DNA from: Centropus unirufus
Lineage: Eukaryota; Chordata; Aves; Cuculiformes; Centropidae
Length of the DNA stretch: 64,000 bases
Direction of reading: 5' to 3'
Assembly: GCA_013397695.1 (NCBI GenBank)
Contig: VYZI01000240.1
Coordinates: 560,180-624,179 of the forward strand
Shown here: positions 1 to 12,148 of the stretch, one piece after another
Layout of the letters: each line of letters starts with the position of its first letter
Numbering within the stretch: the stretch's first letter is position 1
Position numbers and translations under genes: made by a program
Notes under the pieces: generated by a model
Database searches by the model: none
What the model saw: only the letters and a program-made list of their open reading frames with translations
Told to the model about the DNA's origin: nothing

Positions 1-3000
1 TAAATGGACAGCTTGAAGGACTAGGCTGATTAATGCCATGTAGATACCTTAGTCCTCAAGGTAGGATTTTCACAGCCTTGTGGCAGTCACTACACTTCTG
101 AAGACTAAATAGTGTAAGATCAGTTCTGCCACAATTTAATTTACATTTTGCTAGTAAGGCCCTAAGGTGGCCTTGTCCTCTGACTGCACAAGCCTCCAAC
201 TTTTTTCCTTTGTCTTTTTATTGAGAAATAAATAAAGCTGAGCCAACTGCCAATTCATAAAAAGGACAGTAGTTTTTTGGACAATGTTAATATCTTGTGA
301 TAAAACAGCCATTGCCATTTTATTATACCTGACAGAAATTACCCAGTTTCTTTTGCAAACAATTAAATGAAATTATCAACCCATTAGGTTAGATAGATTT
401 CACAGTAGGAAAATAAAACCTAATGTTTACTTATCAATGTTTAAATGAATTATAATTATCATTCCATGACAGCCTTGTACTACTGTAATTAAGCTTCAAA
501 ATAAAGGGTAATTGGAATTAAGAGGGCTTCTCTACATTTAATTTAGAAATTATTGTGGAAGTCAGCTGTGGTAATGTGCAATAACTTCCAGAAAACAGCA
601 CTCACCTATTTCTGCCATGGACTTCATGAAATGATGCTGGCACTCTAGGAGAAAAATTTGTGTACACCTCATTGAGAGAGGAGAATCAAAGTCATGAGGA
701 ACTGTATGTTTTTTGGGAGCTTCCTCATGCTAAGTACTGATGGGATTTTTTTTTTTGTCCTTTCCTTGGGATTGAGTGCCTTTTGAGATGGAACACCTTT
801 TGAGATCAAGCTGAGCTGCCTCGTTTTTCTGTGGCTCTTTGATTTCTGTTTTTTGTGAAAATAAGTGTTTCAGTTTTCTTTTTTTTCCACCAAGCATGGA
901 TAATTGAGTTATATGGGTTGTTGGCTGTTTGATTCAGCTGGTTTTACCTTCAAACCTTTTGATTTGCCAAGGAAACTCAGGGTCAGGGAGAATGAAAAAG
1001 GCCCAAGTGTGCTGCTTAGGACTACTCAGTTCTTAAATTTAAAGAATTTAAAGAGGAAAACAGTACTGGGACCTTTACTGCAGTGAATGTGTGTATTAAA
1101 TAGATATGAGGAGGATGTGGGGCACACCACAGGGAGAGAAATCATATCTCTGCTCAGTAGGAGCAATAGGGTAATGGTAAAGTATCAGTTGAGACAACTC
1201 TTATGCACTCAGCCCTGTAGAGAGGTATGTCTAATACTTCAACAAAAAGATGTCAAAGGGCCTTGAACTCTTCTGAAAATAGATGATCCATAAAAGTTGT
1301 GGAACAAACAGCCTTCTGCTGTAGGTGTCAATAAATGATGCTTTCAGGTTCCCACCAGCAAAGGGATGATGAAGCATGAGAACAGTTGCGGCCTCTGGCT
1401 GCCTAGGGGAAACTCTTTTGAGACTGTGACATATAATGGGGAAGATCAAATCTAGAGTGTGTGAGCAGCTTAATTTTCTGTTAATGTATATAATTTTTAA
1501 AGGGTTAAAGAGGCATATTGGTTTAGTTTTCTTTACCTTTCATCTGAGAAAGCAGTCATTAATATACATCAGTCATCTCTTTTTGAAGCTGTTTGTTCCA
1601 GTGGATTTGGGGTTGGTCTTGTTTCCCTTGTTAACTTACTCTATCTCAGGAGTCTGCATTGTCTATTTGAAGACATAATAGGCAAAGTGCCTATTTGACT
1701 TCCTCCTCAGTCCTTTCAGTGCACAAAGGGATAGGGCTGATCCATAGCCTCACAGGCAAAATGCTTTTCTCATCTGATGAGTTTCTCTGGTTTAGTTTCT
1801 TACTGCACATGGATGCTGCTGATATTTGAAGTGTTTTGCATGTAGTCTTTACTCTTAGTTCTCTTCCCACTGTGAGTATGATGGACTTTCTTTTTCCACA
1901 TACCTGTATTTTCCTCCTAGTATCTGTAGGATTCCTGCCATGCTGTGAGGGCACAATTGGAAATGTCCACATACCAAGAAGTATGCCTTGAATATCACCT
2001 ACGTTCAGTTGTTAGGATCTCATAAACCTGATGAAAGCTATATTATCGGATGCACACATCCTCTAAAACCCTGAGCATCTCGTGGTCATGTCCCATCTTG
2101 TGAGATGAGCCAGGAGGAGACTGTCTGGTCTATAGTTATCTGTAGTAGCATATAAATTTGAGGTGGACAGCCTATGCCAGGACATGAGGTCAGGATTGTG
2201 AAAATACTGGATGCTGGGATAGGTGTTAAAGTTTAATTGCCCAGACTGGTATTGTATTTTGTTTAGTTTCTCATTGTTACGTACTAGCATTCCTCAAAAA
2301 AAAAATGTAATTTTAAGGGAGGCACTTTAAATTATAAATTTAAGATCTGTTTTTCAATTTAGCGTTTTTTTAAAAACTCAAAGCTGAATCAGATTTCTCT
2401 TTCTTTTGGAGTGTTCAAATTGAAGGATTTGGATTAAAGCTTATCTTCATCCTAAATGTAATTTAAGAATGCAAAGTGAAGAACACATGAAGATATTCAG
2501 GACTAGCAACTATGTACATCTGTAAACTAATTAGAGAACACATCAAGCTAGAAGCTCGTATTAGTTATGCAGTAGTGTTATGTAATAGTTTTTTTTTCAT
2601 GAGGAAAATAAGCACATTAAGCTATTAGCCAGCTGGGAAAATCAGATTTGCTCCTGCAACTATAGATTTATATTAGCTGTGGATTTAGCAACTCTTACTT
2701 GTGGGTAGCATGGTACAAAGTCCTTTCTTTACAATTACCTTGAGAATTTTTTCAAGTTTTGTGTGGTATTTCAGTGGATCTTGTGTAGATAGCAGAAAGT
2801 CAAACTTGAAGGCTTGCCTTTGGAATGAAGGCACATGAAATGGTTCATAAAGGAATTATCATATTTATTGATTCTATATTCTGAGGCTGGAATGGTGGGG
2901 ATTAACCACCTTTAGCATACTGCTGAATTAAACGCAGTGTGATTTTTAGGGTCAGTCTTTGATATTTAAAGTATTCTGAATTTTTTTTTTTGTACTATCA

Positions 3001-4597
3001 CATAAATCTATAGTTTGGTTGGCAACAATTTCAACGTGTGCAAATTAGAAGCCCTGACCTGGCTTTAATCCCAGTTAGTATCACATAGGAATCTGCCCAT
3101 GAAGTGGCAACCCGAATTAAAAATATTTTTAGGGTTTTTTTAAATTATTTTCCTTATTCCTGGTTTTATTTTTCTTCTAAATTTCTGTTACATAAGGAAA
3201 AAAACAGAGCCTAGATGAAAAATAAAAAGAGAAGTTATCATTTTTCCAGTAAAGTTGTATTAAATTTTAGGTTTAAACTAGAAATGTTACTGCAGACAGC
3301 CAGACAGACAGTTCTGGAAGTTTTAGCTTGATTTGCTAAGCTAACATAATTGCAGTGTGGTTGCAGATCTGCTGAAGTTAAAAGTAAAGTTTCCATTGTT
3401 AGTGGGCTTTGATCAAGTAGCTGAAGAGGAGAATTGTCAAACACATTGATCTCACTGCTAACTTTGTTCACAGTTAAATTAGTGGGTGGCACACTGTGTC
3501 CTAGTTTGGATCTGCACTTTTGTGGATGTGAAGTTAGTGTCATGTTCTGTGTCCTTTCAAAGACAAACACCAAAAACAGACATGAATCACTGGGAAAACT
3601 AGCTGAAAAAAAACATAATTATTCTTCCTGGAGTTGGTTGCCAAGAAGGGTAGCTAAGGGTAGGAGGTTAGTTCCCAGGAGCTGTGCCTGCCTAGCAAGG
3701 AACTTCTAGTAAGGGTTACGGAGCTCTTGCTCTGCCTTCCTTTGGGACGAGGCAGTGGTGCTGTGCATATCTTTTTGCACCAGCCATCTTATCGGAAGCT
3801 GAGTAACTTGTGAGCAAAGTCTTTCTTCCTGTGAGTGAGGGCAGCACAGGGAAGCTCTTGGATGCTTACCCTTGTAATATGATTTCCTGAAAGCTAACAG
3901 ACTCAGTCTAGTACGTACACACAACCTAATCTGCCCTTTAAAAGCCTGGGTTCTGTGAGGGAAGATGTTGTAATCTGTATGTTAGTTAAAATGAATCGAA
4001 ACAGTAAAGGTAGTTTTAAAACCCCAAGGCTTGTTTAATCTCAGTTTGTGATCTTTACCTTGGAGAGCAGATGACATAACACCTCTGTTTTAGCCTGAAG
4101 TGGTGGAATGCAATCATGCTTTCCTATTCCAACATAAAATTTTACATTTGATACAGTTGACATTTTGGTGCAGTGGACCATAAATTAATGCAAGGATGAG
4201 CTATAAAAGGAAGGACGTTAGAATAATCAAATGGCTACAGAAGTAGTTGAGAGTGTGAGTGTCTATGACACAGAATTTTTTTATTAGCTTACTTTTATGA
4301 GCCTTGTCTGTTCACTTTGTCTATATCCAACATACCTTAATTTCATTTTCCCTTGAAAGCAACTCAAGGAATTGCTCAACCTCGTGAGTTAAGAGATTTT
4401 TATGTCAACAGAAATTTAATTACTTCAGAGAGATGAACCACCGTAGCTCATCTATAATAAATCTCCACAATATAACATTCTAGAGAAGACATTTTCTGTT
4501 GAAGCATAAGGTGTAATCTCTGTCAGCATTTGTCTCTCCCTTGCTCTGATCATGTTTAGAGACACACTTGTTCACTTTTTTGTTTTGTTTTCTTCAG
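1..4597. other. Non-coding, apparently single-copy DNA
   Basis: I see no gene, RNA gene or recognisable transposon here. The sequence is AT-rich with short T runs (for example near 749 and 2980) and several AATAAA-type hexamers that have no supporting gene structure. The longest open frame is 111 codons (3238-3573, minus strand), has no family resemblance, and overlaps an equally plausible frame on the other strand. The segment around 480-600 has the dense TAATT-rich texture often seen in vertebrate conserved non-coding DNA, but that is only an impression. Confidence 0.6.
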
Positions 4598-4639
4598 TGT
4601 GTGCTTTCACTTCCGTTAGGGTACATCTCTGTTATGAAG
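4598..4639 (+). other. Candidate 42-nt microexon (splice-signal based)
   Basis: A 42-nt segment is bounded by a strong-looking acceptor and donor. Upstream is a pyrimidine-rich run (about 4573-4594) ending in TTCAG at 4597, with CTGAT some 45 bases earlier as a possible branch site. Downstream the segment ends in AAG followed by GTAAGG. Its length is a multiple of three and frame 1 is open for 14 codons (CVLSLPLGYISVMK). I do not recognise the peptide or a host gene, and no partner exon is visible nearby. Such signal pairs also arise by chance in tens of kilobases, so this is a lead and not a gene call. Confidence 0.2.
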
Positions 4640-4815
4640 GTAAGGACCTGTACACGGCACATCTCCCACAGTGAGTTTTGTATTTCACAGAGACGCTTGT
4701 TAGCACCAGTGAAGTGACTCGCCCATGTTGTATTAGCCATTATGAAGCAACTATTTGGCACTGGAGCTACCATTTTTTTTACCCTGTCGATTATTTAATC
4801 AATGTTAATTGTACA

Positions 4816-4851
4816 TTTTCCTTTTTCCTTTTCCTTTTGTCCTTCCCTCTT
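4816..4851 (+). repeat. Pyrimidine-rich low-complexity tract
   Basis: Thirty-six bases made almost only of T and C, in irregular TTTTCC units, interrupted by one G. It is low-complexity DNA and is not followed by a convincing splice acceptor. Confidence 0.7.
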
Positions 4852-5850
4852 AATCATATGTCAAAATCACTAATAACTAATAATGTAATGCAAGGAAATA
4901 GGATTTATTTCTTGTTAGTAACTTGGCAAAAATTGAGCATATTTCCTTCCAATCAAAAAAAGAAAGATTACTTTTAGGTACACGGTAGATTTGAAAGCTT
5001 CAGTCCCCACACTAACTCCTTGGGAAGGTGAAAAAAAAATTCCTTTTATTTTTTTTCCTACAAGGAAGATTACACTTGTTTTCCTTATAGGCAGTTTTAT
5101 TGAACTCTGGGGAAATTCTCAAGTCAAAGGAGAGAAACTGGTAAACTTATGGGCGTTTTACTCAAATGTTTGCCTTGGCAAAACAACATTGATGTATTTC
5201 AAGATATTGTTCTTGGAATATCCTATAATCTCTTCTGAATCAAATTTGTTTTTACTGCATTATTTCAGTGGCAATGCGGCCTTTGAATCTGAGAGGTTCT
5301 TTACAATGTAACATGTAAATAGTATATAACTCATCTAAATCATGTGGATTTGATCCCTGTGAAGCTGTATTTCAATGCAAAAACAAAGTAATCTGTCTCT
5401 TGGTGAAAAGGTGGATAAACCGATCCTATATAAATTGATTTTGCATATGAATCATTCTCTTGCACAAACTTGGCAGCATATATCTTGTTATTTGCACATG
5501 GTGACCAAGAGCCCCGTGAATATTATTGGAACAGCTGTCAATTTCCGTGGTGTAAGAGAGTTTTCCATGTTTTGGTATGTTGCTTGCAGTGAGGAAGAAG
5601 ATTTGGAGCAGAGAAATCTGATCCTTCTCTTCCAAGCCTCCAGGGGTGAGGTTCATTCAGCGTTCCAAGATGGATTTTGGAGGGCATCATGCAGAATATT
5701 TTTCCTATATTTGTCCTGAATCTGTATCACTGCAGCTTACATCCATGGGTTGTGTGCACCTATAAGGACTTAGGGACAGAAAATTCCTATACTTTTGGCT
5801 TGTTTTACATTTAATACTGTTATACTTTCCCGCATGTTCTTTCCTTTCAG

Positions 5851-5880
5851 ATTAAAGACTAAACTCATTCTGTCTTGTTG
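5851..5880 (+). other. Weak candidate 30-nt microexon
   Basis: The segment follows a good polypyrimidine acceptor (TTCTTTCCTTTCAG, ending at 5850) and is followed by GTAGGT at 5881. Frame 1 is closed by a TAA at the fourth codon, but the frame starting at the second base is open throughout. The peptide is not recognised. The length of 30 is a multiple of three, so inclusion would keep frame. The support is splice-signal shape only. Confidence 0.12.
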
Positions 5881-8800
5881 GTAGGTCCTGTTTTCTAGAA
5901 TTTAATTATTCATACTGTTCCCTTCTGGATTTTGTCTACCTGCTCCATTAATTTTTCTGTCTAGTATGTGCCAAATTTGCCAGGGTACTTTTGGACTCAA
6001 ATACTGTTTTATGATGTGGATTATGTCCCTGCTAGCTCAGTATGATCTTCAATTGTAAGCTTTTCTTATAGTTGCATCATTCAGTTCGTTCAATGAAATA
6101 ACCATCATAGAACAAATCCAGTGTGTAAATAAGTCTAACTCTAGGAATAGGGTTGCCTGCTTCTGTTCATTTCTACATGAATGTTATGTCTGTTTGAAAT
6201 TATACCAGGTACCTACGCGAGTTGTGGATGTTTTACTGTTTTATTTTTGATATTTTCACCTTTTTCCTTTTCTTCAGTGCTTTTGCTTCCAATGGAATGG
6301 TTTCTACTATTTGCCAAGCAATTCATTTTAAAACTATTGAAATTATAATATTACAGAAGCAGCTCCAACTTGTTCATAAATCTTGAACAGGACTGACAGA
6401 ACTGTTCATTATTGAATTGGAATAGGAACTGTTATTCCTAATGATACCAAAGCCACAGAACGTTTAGTGTTTGTACATGTGCACAGAGAAAGGATAAAAA
6501 CGTTCTTTTTGATCCAAGGATAAACCAAAAAAATATATGCAGACAGGTATATGAATACAGAGGACCATGCTGTACCATAAAGATGTGCCACTCTAAGAGG
6601 GGACTCTCCAAAACCTTTTGATAAAAACCTGCTGGATGGCTGCAGTGGAACGAGTCATCCAAGGACATCAGCCAGGTAGAGGTTAGGGGTTTTGTATTTA
6701 AAGCTGCCTTTGGTACATGCATATAACAAATATACACGCACACCTGCTGCAGCTTACATGCATGCTAAACAGGTATGAACAAAAGATCTAGGTTTCTCGC
6801 CCCACTGTTTGGTGGCTGATAATACTCACTGTCAGCCCTCATAGAAATACAGTTTTTCCTCTCAGACAGCTGCAGCTTCACTTGCAGTGACCCAGCTAGA
6901 TCTCTATAGCTGGCTTAAGGCAAGATTTTGAATTCTATTGTCTAAAGCTAATAACACTGTAGACATTCTTGAGCATATATTGGAATGGTTCTTTGCTAAG
7001 GCTCATCTTCTGCTTTGCTTGCCAAGAATGACATTGAAACAAACCTTATTAATATAAAGTAATTTACTGTGCATCCACCGTCTCAATCTTTTCAAAATGC
7101 ATGCTCTGTCATTGTGCAATACCTTTTCTGTTTAAACGTGTCCGTGAGATATTGACAAAGATTGCTGCTGTTGCAAGCCAGGTCCTCACTTGTTGTAAAT
7201 CACTGAAGCTAATAGAGCAATACCAATTTCTCCAAGCTACACAGAAATGATGAAAATACAATTTTCCAGCAGAAACTGCTTATTCAACAAGATCAAAAAA
7301 TTCTTGAAACATACGGACTTCAATCAAATTCCATTTATAAAAGAAATCAAAGTGGAGTAGCTTTTTACCTCATTAAAATATAGCTTTTTGATATTTTTGC
7401 TTTGAAATTTAGATGAGAGATTACAGCATGATATTTTAAAAGATGTACTGTTTTAATTTATGAAATGAAATGTTTGTACAAATATATATTTTAAGGGATA
7501 TTTTAAATATTGACAGTTCATTCTAGTTCTGAATTAAGTGCAGGATAGTGCAGATTTCTGCATGGCTGAGGACTTTTGTTAGACATTTGGGTATACACAC
7601 CATAAGCCAGTATCACTGATGGTTTCTTGTTATTTTCATACATAACCAAGGAATTATTAAGAATGGAAAAGTGATTTATCATTCTGTTGGCCATGGCCCC
7701 TACTGGGGTTTTATCATGAAGGCAGTGTAGGGAAGTTTGCATTCCATGCGATATAGTGTGTACTTGCATAACCCATGTGTAAATGGTTATAAATTTATGG
7801 ATGAAAATAATGCAAGATTCTTTCCAGCTTTATTTCTGTATAATACAAACACAGAACATGATAATTGCATCTTTAAGTAAAGCTAATGAAACTTTACTAG
7901 CCTGTGATAACTATGTCAATAAAAGTGTGAAGGATGTGCAGCTGTTCTGAAATAAGCTTTGAATTGTGTATGGCAATGGAGTTGTTAGCATTTTTGCTGC
8001 ATGGGAACACACCGTAGAATCAATAGAGCTTTGATGAAGTGAGCAGGAAGTTGAAACTATGGCTCAAGATTTGCTGCTTTGCTGTGAAAGTATGAGAGCT
8101 ATTTTAGCAGAGAAGCAGAAGCACTGGTAGTGAAACAATTGTTCATCCGAGAGGATGATGGGGAAAGTAACAGGCAGGCAACTGGAAACCTCTTAGGAGG
8201 GTGTTTCCTGAGGACTGCTCTCATCAAGGCTGTGGATGCATTTGGCTTCAGTGCTTTCCAGGGAGTGAAATTCTGATGATAAGATAGCTGCATGGGGTGC
8301 GCTCCATGTCTGTGTTCCTTTCTAAGATCAGCCAGGGCTGTGGTCATCTGACTGAGCTGGGACTTTCTGGCATAGGCAGCCCATAAACTTCTGTACCAGG
8401 TCAGGCTGTAGAAAGACTTGGAGATGCTAATGAGATGTGTGGAAAAGGCTCATGCAGTCTGTGGAAGTATAATCTTTATCTTGGACTAATTAAGAAAAAG
8501 TAGCAACACTGACTCCTCAGCTCTAGATGATATATGATCATCCACCATATAAATCTGACAGCTAAATGGTAAACAATAAATTTGATCTGTTAAATTAGGG
8601 AGGGAATGCTCTAGTGTTGAGCTATGCTTGGATCCTGTATAGATGATTTGTACATTATAAGCAACTAATAATCACATATACAGCTATTTGAAAATATTAC
8701 CTAATGTAATGGAATATATCTCTAACAACTTGATAAAATTTATAGCCTTATTTACCCGTGGTTCAGGTCCTCATCAGTGTGTTGAGATGTGAGTGCACAA

Positions 8801-9043
8801 GGTTCCAGTCTCTACTTTTCCAATTGCATATCAGTTTGTGTTACATCATTAGCATGGCATGGGCATTTCAGAGAGAATCAGTGCTACTTCTACCACTTAG
8901 GTTATTCCATCTACTGCTATTTGCCTGCTCCTGAAATCCATTGCTGTAGTTGCACCCAGTTTTCGTTTGCTTTCATAATATTAGTCTAGTTGACAGCAGT
9001 GAAGGATCCAACTCAAGATGTGAGCAACACCATAGTGTAATGA

Positions 9044-9072
9044 GATATATATATAAGATATATATATATCTA
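9044..9072. repeat. (TA)n microsatellite at gap edge
   Basis: Two short TA runs, separated by AAG, form an almost perfect palindrome that runs directly into the assembly gap. Sequence after the gap restarts with CACATATATT, so the unread stretch probably continues as a TA/CA-type repeat. Confidence 0.85.
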
Positions 9073-9313
9073 NNNNNNNNNNNNNNNNNNNNNNNNNNNN
9101 NNNNNNNNNNNNNNNNNNNNNNNNNNNNNNNNNNNNNNNNNNNNNNNNNNNNNNNNNNNNNNNNNNNNNNNNNNNNNNNNNNNNNNNNNNNNNNNNNNNN
9201 NNNNNNNNNNNNNNNNNNNNNNNNNNNNNNNNNNNNNNNNNNNNNNNNNNNNNNNNNNNNNNNNNNNNNNNNNNNNNNNNNNNNNNNNNNNNNNNNNNNN
9301 NNNNNNNNNNNNN
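9073..9313. other. Assembly gap (241 N)
   Basis: A run of undetermined bases. Any reading frame across it is an artefact of unknown codons. The length may be an estimate made at scaffolding. Confidence 0.99.
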
Positions 9314-10317
9314 CACATATATTCGTGGTTACATTATTTTTGCTTTTGTAGTCACCATGGTTTCAGGATTCCCAACACCAGCGTCTGTGGCAAAACAAAA
9401 TAGGATTGGCAGCGAAACAACTTACACAAGGGTCCTTTTTCTATAGGGAATTTTTCTTCCTGAGGAAAACAAATCTGTGTTTCTTTCTAAATACAAATTA
9501 AAGAACAGGAACCACATTACTGTTAGCTGATGAAAAGGTGTTTTTTTCCTTGCTGTGCACTGATCAGGGATTACAACATGAAACCTAAGTTATGTTGATT
9601 GTTTCAATACAATTCTTGGACAGGGTAGATTTTTCCACCATGTTACAAACTTTTAATGATAAAGAATGCAGTATCTTCTTTATGATTAACTTTCTTTGAT
9701 GTTTAGATATTGGAAAGTGGCTTTCTATAAATTTTCCTAGACTTGGTAAGCAGCCTACAAAGTCAATCCTTGATTTATAGCCAGGTATAGCCTCTGGATA
9801 CCATCCACAGTTGTTAGGAGATTCACAACATTTTAGCACGTATTTGCATTTTTTCTGTCCCTTCAGGTTATAGTATTCATTATAAAACAGTTCATTAATG
9901 TACTACTGCCCATCCAGTCATTCTAAATGGCAGCACTAATATTAAAAGTTATCAGTTATTGTTTTCTTCCCAAGTATTTTGTTGTCTCAGCTTTGTACAA
10001 GCCAGGCACTTTAATTGCAGGTCTTCAAAGTGCTTTGAAAAAATTAATTAATTAGTCATCTTAACACTCTTGTTGAGCAGGCAGAATCATATTGGGCATA
10101 AATTGAAGGACTGTGGTTGAACACAAATGACCAGATAGCTCCCACATGGGTGCTGTATTGGGAATATGTCAGAGGGTTTTGGGCAATAAGGTTCTCCATT
10201 TTCAAGTAATTTACTCTGGACTATATAGAGGGTTCTGGCTGTAGAGGTGAAGTAGCCTTAGGCAGATGTGCCCCAGACACAGGGTCACTGGGGACAGCAG
10301 ATGGAGACAGTGATCAC
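9314..10317. other. Non-coding DNA between gap and CR1 copy
   Basis: About 1 kb of AT-rich sequence with no recognised gene or repeat. It contains a TTAATTAATTAG stretch near 10044, a homeodomain-type core sequence that is common by chance in AT-rich DNA. It runs up to the terminal TCATAAAATCACAAAATC of the next CR1 copy. Confidence 0.6.
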
Positions 10318-11292
10318 TGTCATAAAATCACAAAATCGAATAGGTTGGAAGAGACCTTTAAGATCGTTGAGTCCCACCATAAACCTAACACTGCCAAGTC
10401 CACCACCAGATCATGTCCCTAAGCGCCACATCTGCACGGGTTTTAAATATCTGCAGGGAAGGCAACTCAACTCGTTTCCTGGGCAGCCTGTTTCAACCCT
10501 TTCAGTAAAGTAATATTTCCTAATATCTAGTTTAAACCTCCCATGGCAAAGCTTCAGGCCATTTCCTCTCATCCTGTCACTTGATACTTGGGAAAAGAAA
10601 CCACCACATCACTACAACCTCCTTTCAGGTAGTTGTGAAGAACAACAAGGTCTCTCAGCCTTCTGTTCTCAAGACTGAACAAACCCAGTTCCTTCAGCTG
10701 TTCCCCACAAGACTTGTTCTCCAGCCCCTTCACCAGCTTCGTTACCCTTCTTTACACATGCTCTGGTGCCTCAATGTCTTTCTTGTAGTGAGAGGCCCCA
10801 AAGTGAGCACAGTATTTGATGTGCAGCCTCATCACTGCTGAGTACGTGGGGCACAATCACTTCCCTATTTCTGCTGGCCACGCTATTTTCGCTGGCCAAA
10901 CTATTTCTGATAGAAGCCAGGATGTTGTTGGCCTTCTTGGCCACCTTGGCACACTGCTGGGTCTTATTTGGCTGGCTATTGACCAACATCCCAGGTACTT
11001 TTCCTCAAGGCTTTCCAGCCATTCATTCCCAAGCCTCTAGTGCTGCATGAGGTTGTTGTGACCCAAGTGCAGGACCTGGTGCTTGGCCTTGTAGAGCCCC
11101 ATACAGGTGGCCCTGGCCCAGCAATCCAACCTGTCCAGATCTCTCTGTAGAGCCTTCCTTCCCTCAGGCGGATCAACAGTCCTGCATCACTTGGTATTGT
11201 CTGCAAACTTAGTGAGGGTGCCTTCGATCACCTTGTCCAGATCATTGATAAAGATATTAAAACCTACACCAATACTGAGCTCTTGAGGTTTA
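10318..11292 (-). mobile_element. CR1 LINE copy, 5'-truncated, with decayed reverse transcriptase C-terminus
   Basis: A non-LTR retrotransposon fragment in antisense orientation. Its 3' end is at the left (10318), with a degraded CR1 terminal repeat followed by the GGTTGGAAGAGACCTTTAAGATC block. Reading leftward from 11292, the minus strand encodes remnants of the ORF2 reverse transcriptase: FNIFINDLD near 11270, then FADNTK near 11190, then a segment like the family's RDLDRL...VLHLG region, AKKANNILASIRNSLAS near 10940, and REVIVP near 10860. In the family the catalytic box reads FADD; here the second acidic residue is Asn. Frameshifts and stops interrupt the rest. The copy begins just before the RT palm motif, a normal result of incomplete reverse transcription. 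It cannot move by itself. Confidence 0.93.
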
Positions 11293-12139
11293 GGTAAGGT
11301 AGCTGTACCCTTTTCTGTGACAAAAAGTATTCTTAATTTATCATGACCCTGCAGGTTTCTTGTTTGCCTATAGTGAGAGCACACTTTGCCCCGAATTTAG
11401 CTGGGGAACTGAACACCTTGCTGCTTCAGCCCCAGGGACTGAGAGGTTCACCTAGGTAGAAAAATCAATTTCCGTCAGCAACAGCCATTTCCCTTTTTCT
11501 CTCAACAGAAATCCTTGCACCCAAAGTCTGCTATGAGAACCTTCTACATGAAATGCTGTTTCTGGTTGAAAAAGCAAATTGGAAGCCGTCATGTCTGCCA
11601 TAAATCTTTGACTAAAAAGATAGGTTGTCAATTTTATCAGAGTTGCACTGCAGAATAGCCCTAAGCAAGAGTCTCTAAAACCCTACTTCACATTCTACAG
11701 ATGAGGATAAAATATAAGCCTCCTTGCTATATATTTTGGAAATGTAATGTACCTATCTCTGTAACACAGGCAATAAAATGGAAATTAGATAGCCAGCACT
11801 CTGCTGTTTTTCTGATGTACAGAGGTTATCCTGGTAATACATCTAAAAAATTTCCATCAATATTTAAAAGATCAGCAATGTCACTTTGCATAAGTTGGTA
11901 TATGATTTTTTATTTTTTTCCTAATGGCTGAGGAATGGTGAATAATATCTTGCACTGTTCTCAATAAAAACAAATAAATTAATGTGTGAAAATGCAGCTG
12001 ATATTAGTTATACAAGAAGCCAAGTGAATATACTATATATGTAATGTACAGAAACCCATCACAGATATTTTGGGCTTATACATGTTACCTATAGATGAGT
12101 TACAAAGTGAAATTGTGAACTTATCTCTTTTGTCAGACT

Positions 12140-12148
12140 GGGGGGGGG
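12140..12148 (+). repeat. G9 homopolymer
   Basis: Nine consecutive G within otherwise AT-rich sequence. It is notable only as a sequencing-error-prone site. Confidence 0.9.

Larger units (their letters stand above)
4640..9043. other. Non-coding, apparently single-copy DNA
   Basis: No gene or transposon is recognisable. There is a pyrimidine-rich stretch at 4816-4851 made of repeated CTTTT/CCTTTT units. A 30-nt splice-flanked segment lies at 5851-5880. Open frames reach at most 114 codons (5375-5719) and are accompanied by antisense frames of similar length, as expected by chance. Confidence 0.6.

Noticed and set aside
210..240. AATAAATAAAG as a polyadenylation signal
   Set aside because: The hexamer is frequent in AT-rich DNA. 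No upstream coding sequence and no downstream GT-rich element mark a transcript end.
8950..9351. Apparent 133-codon frame and two antisense frames
   Set aside because: They are open only because the run of N in the assembly gap is translated as unknown residues.
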